DNA of 64,000 nucleotides from Symbiodinium natans. Its lineage: Eukaryota; Sar; Dinophyceae; Suessiales; Symbiodiniaceae. Shown here piece after piece: positions 35,601 to 46,293 of the stretch; the first letter of the stretch is position 1, and every line of letters begins with the position of its first letter. Location of the stretch: assembly GCA_905221605.1 (NCBI GenBank), contig CAJNDS010001502.1:276501-340500 (forward strand). The letters are read 5' to 3'. The notes below the pieces were generated by a model. That model did not search any database. It was given only the letters and a program-made list of their open reading frames with translations, and was not told where the DNA came from. The translations under genes were made by a program, and so were the position numbers.

Positions 35601-37098
35601 GCAGCTGTTGATGTTCCCGGCATAGTGGTCAGCATCATAGATGCCGTGCCTTAGCAACCGGTTCTGGCTTTGCAAGCTTGATGCCCTGATATCCCTGATC
35701 TACCTTATGTTCAACGGGTTTTGCGTATGCCGGATTTTTTCTGAAGCAGCACGCGGTGTGAAGGAGCCCAGTTGCTGCGACGTGTAGTCGAAAGCCAGCT
35801 CGGAGGTAGCACCCTGCCGGGTTTAGGGTTTATGGGGTTTAGCGAGGCTTGACTCCAGTGCATACCCGCGCAAGCGAAAGTGCAGAAACAATCCACAGAA
35901 AATCTTCCGAAAATCGCAGGTGCATAGGGAGCATAAAGCAAATCCCCCAATGCAGCTCTAATCCCCCCATCCCCCCCCCTCTTATCTCTTTCTCATCCCC
36001 CTCCCATCCCCCCCCCCCCCCCCAACCGCCCCCCATCCCCGCCACCTCCCCCCCATCCCCCCCCATCTTCTTCGGCATTACGTTGCCAAATGCACCTGCC
36101 CACTCAAATCGGTGTGCCTGGCAGCCGCCTTCTCCGCCGCAATGCTCTGGGTTCGGCGTGCAATCCTGGAGGTCAAACCCTAAACCCCAAACCCCAAACC
36201 CTAAACCCTAAACCCTTCCTTTGCAGGCATGTATCACAGCTTGACTTGGCAAGTTCATGGGAGTCCGTCAGTCAGAAGAAGCACCACTTAGTGCGTGTTC
36301 GGATACATGGGACATACGCATGATCGCTGCAATTCGGCCTGGACGCAACTCTGCTGGCCACTGCTGACCCCAAAACTACAAGTATGACCCAAAGACTCAC
36401 GTCGCTTACACCGGCTGAGCTCCGTGCGACCAGCTGCTTGAAAGAAACATTCCGGGGCACCTGGCACCCAAAAGACTCGCTGCCCCTTGTGCCGAGCCAC
36501 GACTTTACGCAGCTGCATAAAACGGTCTTGGCAGCTCTGGAAGAGAGCCCAGGCTCGACTGACTCATGAGCCAAATAATTTAGCATGAAAGCCGCACCAC
36601 CGAATGACTGGCAGATGTTCGCGCTTGCTAACATCGTGCCTTGTCCTGGTGCTGCTGATTCCGCTTCCTGCAGATCTTGCAGGGAACGGCACACGATCTC
36701 ATCAGTGCTGCATCAGGCCAATTGCTAGGTCGCTCTAGCCCAGAGCATGGGGTTTAGGGTTTAGGGTTTAGGGTTTAAATGTGCAGGCCAGGCCAGTCTG
36801 GATGCTGCGCAAGACCCTCTTGTCAGCTCAAGTCCTCAACGCGATCTCAGCATGGATCTCCTTGGATGGCCAAGGTTTCCACACCCTTTAGGGTTTAGGG
36901 TTTAGGGTTCAGGGTTTAGGGTTTAGGGCAGAGCTCGAATTTCTGCGACCCGGTTTATTTGCGGCCCACACGGGGGCATCACACAGCACACGTTCCTCAC
37001 TGAACTCTTAAAGCTCATCCTCTGCAGCCTGGGTATCAATCGCACCAGCAGCTGCCACAGCCCAGCAGGATCCGCAAGCCCCCTGCCGGAATGCAGGT
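32610..37098 (-). CDS. Papain-family (C1A) cysteine protease, multi-exon
   Basis: Cathepsin-like peptidase, expected in lysosomal or vacuolar compartments or secreted. Minus-strand exons, 5' to 3': 37,029-37,098 (RQGACGSCWAVAAAGAI, catalytic Cys); 34,757-34,806 (YVRLETNKLKPLMEAL); 34,436-34,480 ([15 protein letters not shown]); 33,636-33,682 (TLQHSSGGIYNDC); a short exon ending at 33,415 (VNH, catalytic His); 33,289-33,328 ([14 protein letters not shown]); 33,110-33,142 ([11 protein letters not shown], catalytic Asn); 32,981-33,017 ([12 protein letters not shown]); 32,756-32,849 (RHNADDANWDDGFCGFD and on); 32,610-32,640 (GECGLRVVS, stop). The last four junctions and 34,757/34,480 keep frame exactly. 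Donors are GT, GC and GA, acceptors AG. A tentative exon near 36,565-36,610 reads GGAAFMLNYLAHE. The signal peptide, propeptide and some mature exons were not found. All three catalytic residues are intact, so there is no sign of a pseudogene. The family call is strong; the full exon set is incomplete. Confidence 0.85.
32641..32755 (-). mobile_element. Family 1 inverted-repeat element forming the last protease intron (introner)
   Basis: The 115-nt intron between protease exons 32,756-32,849 and 32,610-32,640 is the element itself. On the coding strand it starts GGACCAAATGAACCC and ends with a diverged inverted copy, GGTTCATGTGATGCTTAAG. Its core carries the family sequence with TATATGAACC and an inverted partner. 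Removing it joins VFG to GECGL in frame. Because G is repeated at both edges, the cut may be written GG|GG...AAG|GG or GGGG|GA...AAGG|G with the same product. Confidence 0.75.
34540..34712. repeat. AT-rich intronic segment with a direct repeat
   Basis: A very AT-rich block inside the GC-AG intron (34,481-34,756) of the protease. The phrase CATATGAATAATATTCAAAG and a near copy occur about 30 nt apart at 34,640-34,700. No coding reading is visible. Confidence 0.6.
34850..34953. mobile_element. Family 2 inverted-repeat element in a protease intron
   Basis: Terminal inverted repeats: TTGGGATGTTCCTCCTTA at the left and the inverse of TTGGGATGGTCCCCCTTA at the right, around an AT-richer core with a second inverted pair (CTTAATAGGG / CCCTATTAAG). 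It abuts a CCCTAAA-type tract (34,812-34,850). Together they fill the intron just 5' of the YVRLETNKLKPLMEAL exon of the protease, which begins after CCCGAAG. Confidence 0.75.
36749..36928 (+). repeat. Pair of TTTAGGG tracts in the protease gene region
   Basis: Uniform tracts at 36,749-36,776 and 36,888-36,928 within the introns of the protease, opposite to its coding strand. Confidence 0.85.
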
Positions 37099-37699
37099 CT
37101 AAGAGTTTAAGGTCATGGTCAAGACACATGGCATACGAAGGCATCAGGGCACATGACAGCAGCACTGTGGCGGATGCAATCGAAAATGCTAGATACAAGA
37201 CTTCCAACGCCGAAAACACACAGTGCCGGTAACAACCTCTGCAAGTCTGAGAGCTCCCAGGCAAACTTGCAAAGTTCAACCCTCGCGAGGGACCTGTTGA
37301 TGGACAAAGTTCGTGGTCACCTGTGCTGTTGCGACTGTAAACATTGCTCTTGGACAGCAAATTCAAGAAGCTGTCCCACGCTTCTCGCAATGACACAATG
37401 ACCCCTCCTGTGACCTGACGCTGGCCTTCTTTACGTACTGGCATGGTGCTGCATGCCCAAACGGTCCCAGCGCGGAGACGGAGACTACCGTGACTAACCC
37501 GCGCGGTGCTGCCGCAATCCTTGAAACCATGCTCGGCCCAGGTGCCAGGTTCCTGCGCCAGTCCACTTCCGCAGCAAGTTCCTCCTGCGCACGCCGGACC
37601 ACCGAAGAGGCCTGGAAGCAGAGGCATGTGAAGCTAACTGGAGTTGGACGTGCATGCTCAACGCATCTGCCAGCGGATTTTCAAAGCTGAACTGTGCCT

Positions 37700-38650
37700 G
37701 GATCTAAGTTAAGAGCTGCTGAGACTCCCCTTTTTCCCTAAACCCTTCTTGAACCCGGTGCTGACCTCAGCCCTATGCCCTAAATACGCAACCCCTTGCC
37801 ACCCTTCAACCCCCAGCCAGCCTGTTGACGGAGGGACGGTGTCGGAAGCCACCAGCGGCCCAGCCGGCGGTGGCCTAACAAGGCCTGATGGGCTCCGAGA
37901 TTGCTCTCTCGAACTAAGTTTTGCCACCGGCCTAGCAGCCTCATAGTTTCGGGTATAGGGTTTAGGGTTTAGAGTTTAGGGTGGATGTGAGGCCCAAACT
38001 CCCTTTCTGAGGCCCACCTGAAACACACATTTCTCGCATGAGTAACACCCCAGCATTAGAGATTCTGCACTGACTGACTCTACATGCAATCATGCGAAAA
38101 ATAAGATCCAGCAGTCCAACACGCAGCTCTTGCGTTCATCGGCCTTGAACTCAGCGTCTGTGTAGTCTGCGAAGACGTTCACAGCGGCAGTCCACGTTAT
38201 GCCTGCACTGACAGCAACATCTCGGCACCAAACTCCTTAAGACAATCTCGGCGCGCGTGGCCCGCTCCGTCCCATCATGTGCAAGCCACGCCTTCTTTCG
38301 AATTGTGTGCTGTCACGAGGGCTTTGTTCCGCTGAAACATCTCAAAGCGCTGCTTGTAGCTGAGAGAGTCCTGGTGGGGGATTGGAGCAAAACAAAAGCC
38401 ATCATCGTCGTCTTCCGAGTGGAGTAATAGACATGATAGCTGCCTTGTGCTAATGTGGCACCTGCTTTAATGTGGCCCCCCCCCCCCCCCCCCCCCTGAA
38501 CAGTCGAGGCTGGAATTTGCTCTGTTTAGACGTCCACGCGGGGTTTATATGATGTGAATAGGGAGGAGTTTAGATAAGTTTAGAAGGGGCAGCGATGCCC
38601 GGCAATCTTTTTTGAAGGCGTGCCACGTGGAACTTTCTTACGGCGCCCGG
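37700..38650. other. Mostly featureless stretch
   Basis: Short telomere-type motifs at about 37,962-37,982 and the poly-C run at 38,475. No coding reading stands out. Confidence 0.35.
38475..38499 (+). repeat. Poly-C run
   Basis: About 23 C in a row. Similar G or C runs occur at 36,006-36,023, 39,027-39,038 and 40,890-40,912. Confidence 0.9.
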
Positions 38651-38652
38651 AC

Positions 38653-38730
38653 GATTTGTCTTTAAAGAGGGACTCCCAAACAGTCAGGGTGTCCTGAATA
38701 ACTCAGCCAAATTGTCTTTAAAGAGGGGGC
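38653..38730 (+). repeat. Short direct repeat
   Basis: ATTTGTCTTTAAAGAGGG and AAATTGTCTTTAAAGAGGGG stand about 55 bp apart, with GGACTCCCAAACAGTCAGGG between. It may be a decayed inverted-repeat element. Confidence 0.5.
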
Positions 38731-39375
38731 CAATACTACAGCAGGTGCAACATTACAAAGAAGGACAGGACCTACGAATGCTACCACTGCCACTCCAAAC
38801 ATGTCACTTTCTGGCGACGATGAACAAGTTCCGCTTGTGCCTGCCGAAAGCTCGGCCAAGCACAAAGCCTGCTTTTGTTCACTGCATTTCCCTGGCAAAA
38901 CCCCTTCTCGCGGCCTGTGTGGGGATGGGTCTAACTACTGCGGCTACTAGTATTACTACTCCTATATTGTCACTGCTACTTCCAGGGGTTCGCTACACAT
39001 GAAAAAAAGCAGCAGCATGGCTCCGGGGGGGGGGGGGAGGGAGCCCAGCCAAAGCTGAGCCGAAGCCGAGCCAGTCTGAGCCCGCTGCCAAGCGACTCTT
39101 GGTGGGGCCCTAAACCCTAAACCCTAAACCCTAAACCCTAAACCCTAAACCCACACGCCGTAAACAATCGAAGGGCAGTTGTTGGCCAAACAATGGTCAT
39201 GCTTTACAATTTGCAGCTGTCCTGACTCGAATCTTTCCGGTGCTTTTGACGAAACTCCTGCATGTCGGGGGCAGGATGCAAGTCGACTCATCAGCTTTTA
39301 CCCCCTTTTGAGCTCTCTCATGAACCGAACTAGAGCAGGGGCCGCGAGATACTGACATGAAAGAAGGTGGCTTAG

Positions 39376-39409
39376 AGGAGGAGGAGGAGGAGGAGGAGGA
39401 GGAGGAGCA
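39376..39409 (+). repeat. (GGA)n repeat
   Basis: Eleven GAG/GGA units next to the F-box-like exon, probably intronic. Confidence 0.9.
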
Positions 39410-39450
39410 TTAGTGACCCAAGCCCATTTCTTGGTAATCTGCAACTGCCA

Positions 39451-39709
39451 CCAGACGCGGCCTCGTATGCTTTGAGGTCAAAGTCTGCCTGCTCAACTGT
39501 CCAGGGACTATGCGGCAAGCATTGCGCACGGGCGTATCTGGCTGCAACACAAATGCGCTGACCATGGAAATGCTCAACCTTCGAGGACTCCGAGGACCCT
39601 AACCATTCCTGGATCGACTCCACGCGCCCATCGGCTGCAACGGAGAAGTCGAGCGCAGCAACTGTAGAGAACGCAGCGGCCAGAACCTCACGACAGGTAC
39701 GGGAGAGCC
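39451..39709 (-). CDS. F-box/LRR-like exon candidate
   Basis: A ~259-nt open minus-strand exon starts after CCCAG and reads GLSRTCREVLAAAFSTVAAL, DFSVAADGRVESIQEWLG, then KVEHFHGQRICVAARYARAQ and WTVEQADFDLKAYEAASGG. A Thr-Cys-Arg-x-Val segment followed by A-x-L-D-F-S resembles the end of an F-box entering leucine-rich repeats. Downstream is a (GGA)n run. The exon is convincing, the family is not. Confidence 0.4.
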
Positions 39710-40939
39710 CTGGGCATGAAGAGGAGGCTGAGAGCCTAGTTTTCCGAGAGCAGGCTATGATGAATGCCAGTTGTTGCTGCTATACTGTTTAAGGAATCAG
39801 GACCGTTGAGCAAACTATGTTCGAGCTATTGCTGTTCGTTACAACTGCCCCAAGCGCTGCGGTCTGGGAGCTGCTGCGGGGAGGCACGTCATGGAAAGAG
39901 ACATCGCAGTCTGACTGAGTCCAGCAATTCGAAAGGTGAACATATGCCTTGGCACACTGACGGCCTTGCACGCAATGGAACTCTACGACTTCTATGCATC
40001 TACTGAACTTTGTCGGTTCTTGTGTTGGGCATTTGTGTACTTCAACAGCGGACTTCGGTGAAACTGCCAGGGGGTGGCCGTCAGCCGACGGACCTTCGAG
40101 CCAAAACCGCGGTCGCGAGAGAGTTAAGCCTTTCACCCTTACGAATCTGGTACGGTCCGCAGCAGGATGACTTTCGCACATCCTGCGTTTCGCATTCTGC
40201 TTCCAGGCGTGTGCAGGAAGCCCTAAATCCTAAACCCCAAACCCTAAACCTTAAAGCAAGCGCGGGCGCCTCGTTGCGCTGAAGCAATCGGACAAAGTTT
40301 CGCGGCGTCACGGGGACCTCATGTGGAAGCTGCGGAGGCTAGAGACTGGAAGCTCCACATTGTAGTCACCTGTACTCACAACTGCAACTTCTTGCTCTTC
40401 CCCCTGGTTCTGAAGTGATGAATGAGGGGAGTATTCGGTACCCTGTAGAATGTCTTGAAGATATATATATATATGTACAAAGTGTGTGTATATATATATA
40501 TATATGGTGCAGCGTCGCTGCCCCCCCCCCACCCCCCGGGGGGGTACCGACACGGGACACGGAACTATATATATATACATATGCTACCCCCTAATTTGTC
40601 CACGCTTTTTTTGTAGTTATCCACGCTTTTTATGTTGGCGAGCCAATCAGATCGTTTCACGGACCACAGAGACCCCTGAACCCCCCCTCCCCCAACCATG
40701 AGACCAGCAACAAAAAAATACCCGCACGACAATGTGACCCAACCCCCTACATAGCATAAATGTATGCAAACCTTGAGATGTTGAGTCCTCTCCTTCTGTA
40801 CAACACTAGTCCTCTCCATCTATACTACACTGGGCACAGCGACCTCCTCCGCTGCCCTTCCTTCCGCTCCGCTGCGCTCCCTCTATAGCTGGGGGGGGGG
40901 GGGGGGGGGGGGGATACATATACATATTTTACATATATA

Positions 40940-41180
40940 TATATATGGGGGGGGGATGTAAGGTACCTCCTGTTGTAGAATCCCTTAAAGGGTATATATG
41001 TAGGGGGATATAAGGTCCTATTGTAATCCCTTACATGAAAAACATATATATATATATATATGTATATGTATATTCATTTCTGTAATCAATATGTAAATAT
41101 ACATAATACATGTGTATATATATATATATATACATACATATGCATATATATATATATATAGGGGATATAAGGTACCTCCT
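40940..41180 (+). repeat. Repeated GGATATAAGGTACCTCC phrase among AT microsatellites
   Basis: GGGATGTAAGGTACCTCCTG (40,951), GGGGATATAAGGTCCTATTG (41,005) and GGGGATATAAGGTACCTCCT (41,162) are spaced by AT runs. They look like ends of a further inverted-repeat family broken up by microsatellite growth. Confidence 0.4.
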
Positions 41181-41379
41181 TTTCTTATCATAGCCAAGTT
41201 CTTTCGACAGGCTGAGCCTGGCGCCGCGCCCCACTTGGCGAAGGCTCCGCCGACTCCGAAGTTCTCGCCCACACCCAGCTGCGCCAGGAGAGTCACAGAG
41301 TCACCAGCGTTCAGGGTCTAGGGTTTTCTTTAACCCCTAGGGTTTAGGGTTTAGGGTTTAGGGTTTAGGGTTTAGGGCT

Positions 41380-41500
41380 ACATTGGGATGTTCCCCCTTA
41401 TGCTAACAATACTTAAAAATTGGGATTACCATACAAGTAGGGGGTACTCGAATCCCTATTTAGGACTGTCCGTATATGGGGAAAATTCCAAGGGCTACAG
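41380..41500. mobile_element. Family 2 inverted-repeat element
   Basis: Left CATTGGGATGTTCCCCCTTA, core GGGATTACC, then AATCCCTATTTAGGACTGTC, right TATATGGGGAAAATTCCAAG. Like the 34.85-kb copy, it abuts a TTTAGGG tract on its left (41,335-41,378) through GGCTA. Confidence 0.65.
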
Positions 41501-42106
41501 CCCAGTTGGTGAGTACCCTGGGCCAAACAAAGGTAACCTTTCAATTATGGTAGGATTATATATACCCAAAAAGGTTGCAGGTTCCTACTAAGACAACATG
41601 GACTACAGACATTGCGTCGTTGCGGTTTGCAAAGGTAAGAACATGAAGATGACGTGAACCTATTAGGGCAAGAGAACCTCGAATCCACCGATTTGCCCAG
41701 TGGCCTCGTCACCTTCCGTTTCAGCATGTTCACCTGCACCTTGGAGCTGGCAAATCAGAATTCTATACCGTATCATACTGCACCCAGGCAGCAGTTAAAC
41801 GATAGTCGGACCATAGCAGACCACATCCCAAGCTACATAGCGGTCTACCTTTACTCACACGATACCGTGCACCATGAGAATTTGCCTCTCTCTGCCGACT
41901 GCTGTGGTCCGAGCCCATGCCGAAGGGCCCCATGGGCTGACTCTTCTTGCCTGTCTTTATCGCAGTACCCTAAACCCTAAACCCTAAACCCCAAACCCTA
42001 AACATGTGTGCACATTTCGCAAGAAGCAGAAGCATGGAATGCAGGCGCACAAGATTGGGTTGGTTGCTAGCTACACTGTTTGTGGTGGCTGCCCTTGCGA
42101 GCTTAC

Positions 42107-42526
42107 GTGCTGCCTAGGGCCTGAGTAAACAACACCGCCTTCCAAGCGGGAGAATGAACAAATTTCCTTCCCATTGCAAGCCACGGCAAAGCCTTCCACA
42201 CGAACATGAAACAGCTTAATTATGGCTGTGCCATCTTGTCGGACTATCGGCGATCTGCCTTGTCCAGTGAGCTCCTCCGCTGCCTGTCTCGGGATATGCC
42301 AAGCATCCAAGTCAGCAATTCAGTGTAGCGACTGCCGACACGAGTCGTACCTTCTGCGCCGCTTTCGCAGCTGCACGCAACTCGAAAGGAAGACCCGTGG
42401 AGTCCAGAAAGCCTGGCATGTTTTGCGCTGCTGATCGTCGCGGATGTAGCTTCGGATGGTAAGTTGTAGCTTTTGAGCAACAAGACAGCAAGAGTCCGAC
42501 GGAAAACATCAAAACTGCCGCCTGCC
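42107..42526 (-). CDS. Unrecognised gene fragment, three spliced exons
   Basis: Exons 42,471-42,526, 42,351-42,412 and 42,107-42,283 join in frame across a 58-nt GC-AG intron and a 67-nt GT-AG intron; the next donor is CAC|GTAAGC. The spliced product reads AGGSFDVFRRTLAVLLLK, SFLDSTGLPFELRAAAKAAQ, then AAEELTGQGRSPIVRQDGTA, IIKLFHVRVEGFAVACNGKE and ICSFSRLEGGVVYSG. The first half looks helical; the second alternates like beta strands. No family is recognised. A possible continuation after a CCCTAAA tract (HARRVSPWGPSAWARTTAVG, about 41,860-41,965) keeps phase but is weak. Upstream, 42,668-43,003 may hold another exon. Confidence 0.6.
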
Positions 42527-43494
42527 CTGAAGTACTTTGACACTCGCCTGGGTCATCCATCGTGACGGTTGTTGAGACCAGGCTGTTGAACACCTTGGCT
42601 GGCTGTCGGTTGCAAAGATCACCCCAAACAAGTATTATTCAAGATCCTGTCATCTCGGCTCGACATCTCAGCTGGCAAGCCAAGGAAGGCTAAACTGCTC
42701 AAAGGGCTTATGATAATCCTGCCAGGATACGTCCGGAAAGTTGATGGGATGGGCCAGGCCTGGCACTGTGCTTCGTGCTTCGCACAGCACAAGTCGTGTC
42801 AGGCTACAGTGGTGGTGGTGTCTCCCCCCAGCGACAAGGATCTCAGAACTTAAGAATGGCTTTTCGGCTCGGAGACATCCTGCTATGACGGCCTCTTGCT
42901 GCATAGCCCTTCTCGATAAGGAACTCACGCACCTCACCGGGCAGGTGTTGCAGGAAGCCATGACATGACCAATCCCGAATTCCCACTTCCCGATTGCACA
43001 CAAAAGAGCGCAAAGGATCTGCGTGACCCTTATGAGGACTTGTTCCTGTGATATCCGGTGGACTGCTGCAAGCGGCCTACGTCATCCTATGCCCACAAGC
43101 CCCAAGCTTCTGAACGCCAGCTGAAAAATCTACAAACCCCGTGCCGAGGGCGTCACTAGCGGGCCCAAGTCCAAGGCAAAAAGCTGATGATTCCCAACCT
43201 GACCGGGGCAACTCGGTTTTTGCATCGCCAGCAGTCCACCCTGCCCTACGCCCTACGTCGCAACGTCGTCCCTTGTAGCCATCCGGCCGGACACCCTGAC
43301 ACCCCAGTGAAGAGACAAACGCCTGACCAGGAATCTTTAAAGGGGGTAATATAGGGGCCTATATAATTAGAATAGGGTTTTGGGGGTCATTATAGCAAAA
43401 ATGAAGGACCCACAAGGGAATACTATTAGCAATTATACAGCGGGATGAGTGATCGGAAAACTCGACACCAATCGGACCGGAGTCATGCCCAAAC

Positions 43495-43612
43495 AAATGG
43501 GTGGTTGTCAAAAATATGATTCCCTTTGGGGGGTACCCTCAATATTAGATGCCGTATTATAATAGGGATTCAAAAAAGGACTGTGACTATAATTTTGACA
43601 ACCACCCACATG
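43495..43612. mobile_element. Inverted-repeat element, single copy here
   Basis: AAATGGGTGGTTGTCAAAAA at the left, TTTTGACAACCACCCACATG at the right, a near-perfect 17-bp terminal inverted repeat around a core with TATTATAATAGGGATTC. Confidence 0.6.
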
Positions 43613-43981
43613 CAAGCAAAAGCAGGCCGGCGCCACCAACAGAACTGGACGACCCAAAGCTTTGGGGTCTGGCACTCCACCCAGTCCGAACCTCGGAAAG
43701 ATGTCGACTTGTGCTGAAACTTGTGAAGTCAATGTCTTTTTAGGGTTTAGGGTTAGGGCTACAGCACTTAAAGTAAGGTAGCATCTTGAGCCGGTTCTGT
43801 CCGCATGTGGTGCTCGCAGGTCCGATCCCGAACTGCAACATACTTGTGCTCCTACTGTTCTGGTGGCCACTCCTACTTTCATCCTTCCTTCTTGCCGAAA
43901 CCCGTTGCCCATGCCACATCTTCCGTGATAGACTGTCAAATTTCTGCTGCTTCACTCCGAAGAACCAAAATATGCAGTCAC

Positions 43982-44036
43982 CCTCTTTCGCCAAAGCCTT
44001 CAAGTACAGATTCGCCCCGATTCCAGCCCCAACCAC
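43982..44036 (-). CDS. Rossmann-like dinucleotide-binding exon candidate
   Basis: A 55-nt exon with AG|G acceptor (ACGCAG|GTGG) and GT donor (GAGG|GTGACT) reads VVGAGIGANLYLKALAKE. This resembles the N-terminal strand-loop-helix of FAD/NAD-binding folds (V-x-G-x-G-I-x-x), with Ala in place of the third Gly, as is common in NADP-type loops. Flanking readings (PRWDGEPLTQ before, FWFFGVKQQKFDSLSRK after) are open. Motif-only call. Confidence 0.3.
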
Positions 44037-44754
44037 CTGCGTTAGTGGTTCCCCGTCCCATCTGGGCATTGGAATCGGAGCCCACCGGTGTTTTGGGACC
44101 CTAAACCCTAAACTGCCACACAATGAACTTAAGCCCTCTGCAACCGTGGAAGGTCTCTGGCCTCCGCTTCCCGGTCTCCTCGTCCCAGCTGCAGAAAACT
44201 GGCGACCTGGCTATGCTCAAGCAGGCAAAATACGAGGGTTTCTTACCGTTTCTGCCTCCTGCGCAAGCAAACCATACGACAGAAAATGCACGTAGATTTT
44301 CGCGGCAGAGGGTCCCTTCATTTGTTTGGGATGTGTCGGTCGAACACATCTATACTCCCCTTAAACCTTTATAAAAATACTATTTTTAATATTCTCTTAG
44401 GTTTTATATAAACAAAAAATCATTCGCAAGGGAGGTAGAGACATAGCTGGCGGAGATGCCGGGGTAGCCGTGAGAATTCGCCAATTACAATGCTGTGACC
44501 TTCCTTGGCAAGTGTGCCTGAAAAGGGTTTAGGGTTTAGGGTTAAGGGTTTAGGGTTTAGGTTTTAGGGTTTAGGGTTTCGGGCGTAGCCACACATTTCC
44601 CATTACCCGTGCTCGCATCTGAGTTTCTGTGGCGATCAAGACCTGGGCTGAATCCCTTAGGCGTTTTTACTCAACCCAGTCTCTTCTCCACACCAGCTGC
44701 CCCTAAACCCTAGACCCTAAACCCTAAACCCCCTGAAGCCCTGCGACTCTAAGA

Positions 44755-44940
44755 CCCCCTCGACAATGCAGGCTTGGCAGACACCAGGGCTGCAATGGGC
44801 TCAATGTTTTTGGAGCCCTGCTCCAGCTTCTCGAGCGTTGGGAACTCGAAGTCATCTTAGAATTGCTGTGGAACATCGGCCGACCCATCTTCTCCCGAAG
44901 CATTCTGCGCAAGATCGTTGATGTCTGCTTTGCATGAGCG
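44755..44940 (-). CDS. Candidate coding segment with an in-frame TAA
   Basis: One reading frame gives CKADINDLAQNASGEDGSAD, VPQQF, a TAA, then DDFEFPTLEKLEQGSKNIEP and IAALVSAKPALSR. The TAA lies in the sequence CAATTCTAAGATGAC at about 44,853. Either an intron ends at TTCTAAG and the upstream part is chance, or the frame carries a nonsense change. Product not recognised. Confidence 0.3.
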
Positions 44941-45349
44941 ATCCTTCCGGTTCAAACTTCAAACGCCAAGATTGCGGCCGACATAGTTGCGTGATGAAGG
45001 CTTCCTCAGAGGGAGCGCAAGTGCATTGACAGAGCGCGCTATGCCCTAGCGACTTGTCAGTCATCCCGGCGCGAACGTCGACGTGACTTCGCTGGGCACC
45101 TCTCCATCTTGCTCTTAGCTCGCGGCTTGTAGATGGGAGATTCCTGCACGTGCGCGCGCATGACTACTTATTCCTGATCTCGCACGCCAGGCCAAGCAAG
45201 CTGACGCTTGACATTCCTGCCCATGATACCTCTCCCTCGGCCTTCCATGATGCTTCTAGGGCTTTTTTAACGTTAAAGCCCTAAATAACGTTTAAAACCC
45301 TGAAACCCTAAATGGGGTTTTATAACGTTAAACAACCCTAAATTCAGAC

Positions 45350-45505
45350 CTTGATCTGTATGGGCCGCAAGTGCCCGGTCCTTGAGAAGCTTGGCCACAT
45401 TCACACGGCTGTCGAGCGGCGCATGGCCAGCATCTTCCAGCTCCACCACCTTAGCTTCTTGCTCATCCCGGGGGGCATTTGGGTATCCCACGCATTCACA
45501 GCTCC
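45350..45505 (-). CDS. Alpha/beta-hydrolase-like C-terminal exon
   Basis: A 156-nt minus-strand exon read SCECVGYPNAPRDEQEAK, VVELEDAGHAPLDSR, VNVAKLLKDRALAAHTDQ. The strand-G-H-A-P pattern followed by a helix is how the catalytic His region near the C terminus of alpha/beta hydrolases usually looks. The donor is CAAG|GTCTGAAT. The acceptor would be supplied by a telomere-type repeat: TTTAG|GGAGC. No nucleophile elbow was found upstream, so the family call is tentative. Confidence 0.4.
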
Positions 45506-45599
45506 CTAAACCCTAAACCCTATACCCTGAACCCTTAAACCCTTAGCCCTTAAACCCTTAAACCCTAAACCCTGAGTTCAAAGGACATGGCTTGGAGGC

Positions 45600-45670
45600 G
45601 CTTGTCGCCGCATCGAGCTCGAAGAACTCCCCTGTGGCGGCATGCTGAATGAAAGGATATTTCCCTGCTA
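45600..45670 (-). CDS. Candidate exon, unknown product
   Basis: Reads FMAVAGKYPFIQHAATGEFF then ELDAATSASK on the minus strand, between a TTTAGGG tract and the AT microsatellite region. It could belong to the same gene as the exon at 45,350-45,505. Not recognised. Confidence 0.3.
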
Positions 45671-45732
45671 CGGCCATGAAGACTGATTCTGACATGTATT
45701 TACATATATATATATGCACATGATATAATAGT

Positions 45733-45764
<32 letters not shown>

Positions 45765-46128
45765 TATACAAAAGACTATATCTTACATATTATATGTTTG
45801 CATGAAAACTGTTATTATTGCTACTATTATTCTTATTCTTATTCCTTTTCTTATTCTTATTCTTGTTCTTAGTATTATTCTTATTTATATATATATGTAT
45901 GCTTATCTATTTTTATTTTACGTACATATATACATATATACATATATACATATATACATATATACGTATATACATATATACATATATACATATATACATA
46001 TATACATATGTACATACTTATTTCTTCTTGGGCCGGCCGCAGCCTCAATCGATCTGCCTCCTGGTCCGAGATCAACAAGCGGTCACCTGAGTTGGGCCAT
46101 GCCTTCCAACAACCACAGCAACTGACTT

Positions 46129-46293
46129 CCCAAAGGGCCCAATACCCCTTAATTAAGGCACCTTCAATCATACTAAGGGTCCCTATATGTGGTTTGAGAA
46201 AATTCCTTAATTAAGGTACCTTAAATCATACTAAGGATCCCTATGTGGTTGAAGGAACATTCCTTAACTAAGGGGTATTGGGCTCTTTGGGTT
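46129..46293. mobile_element. Family 5 element with duplicated core
   Basis: CCCAAAGGGCCCAATACCCC at the left and its inverse GGGGTATTGGGCTCTTTGGG at the right. The core (TTAATTAAGG ... CCTTCAATCATACTAAGG ... CCCTATATGTGG) occurs twice in tandem, about 58 nt apart. Confidence 0.75.
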
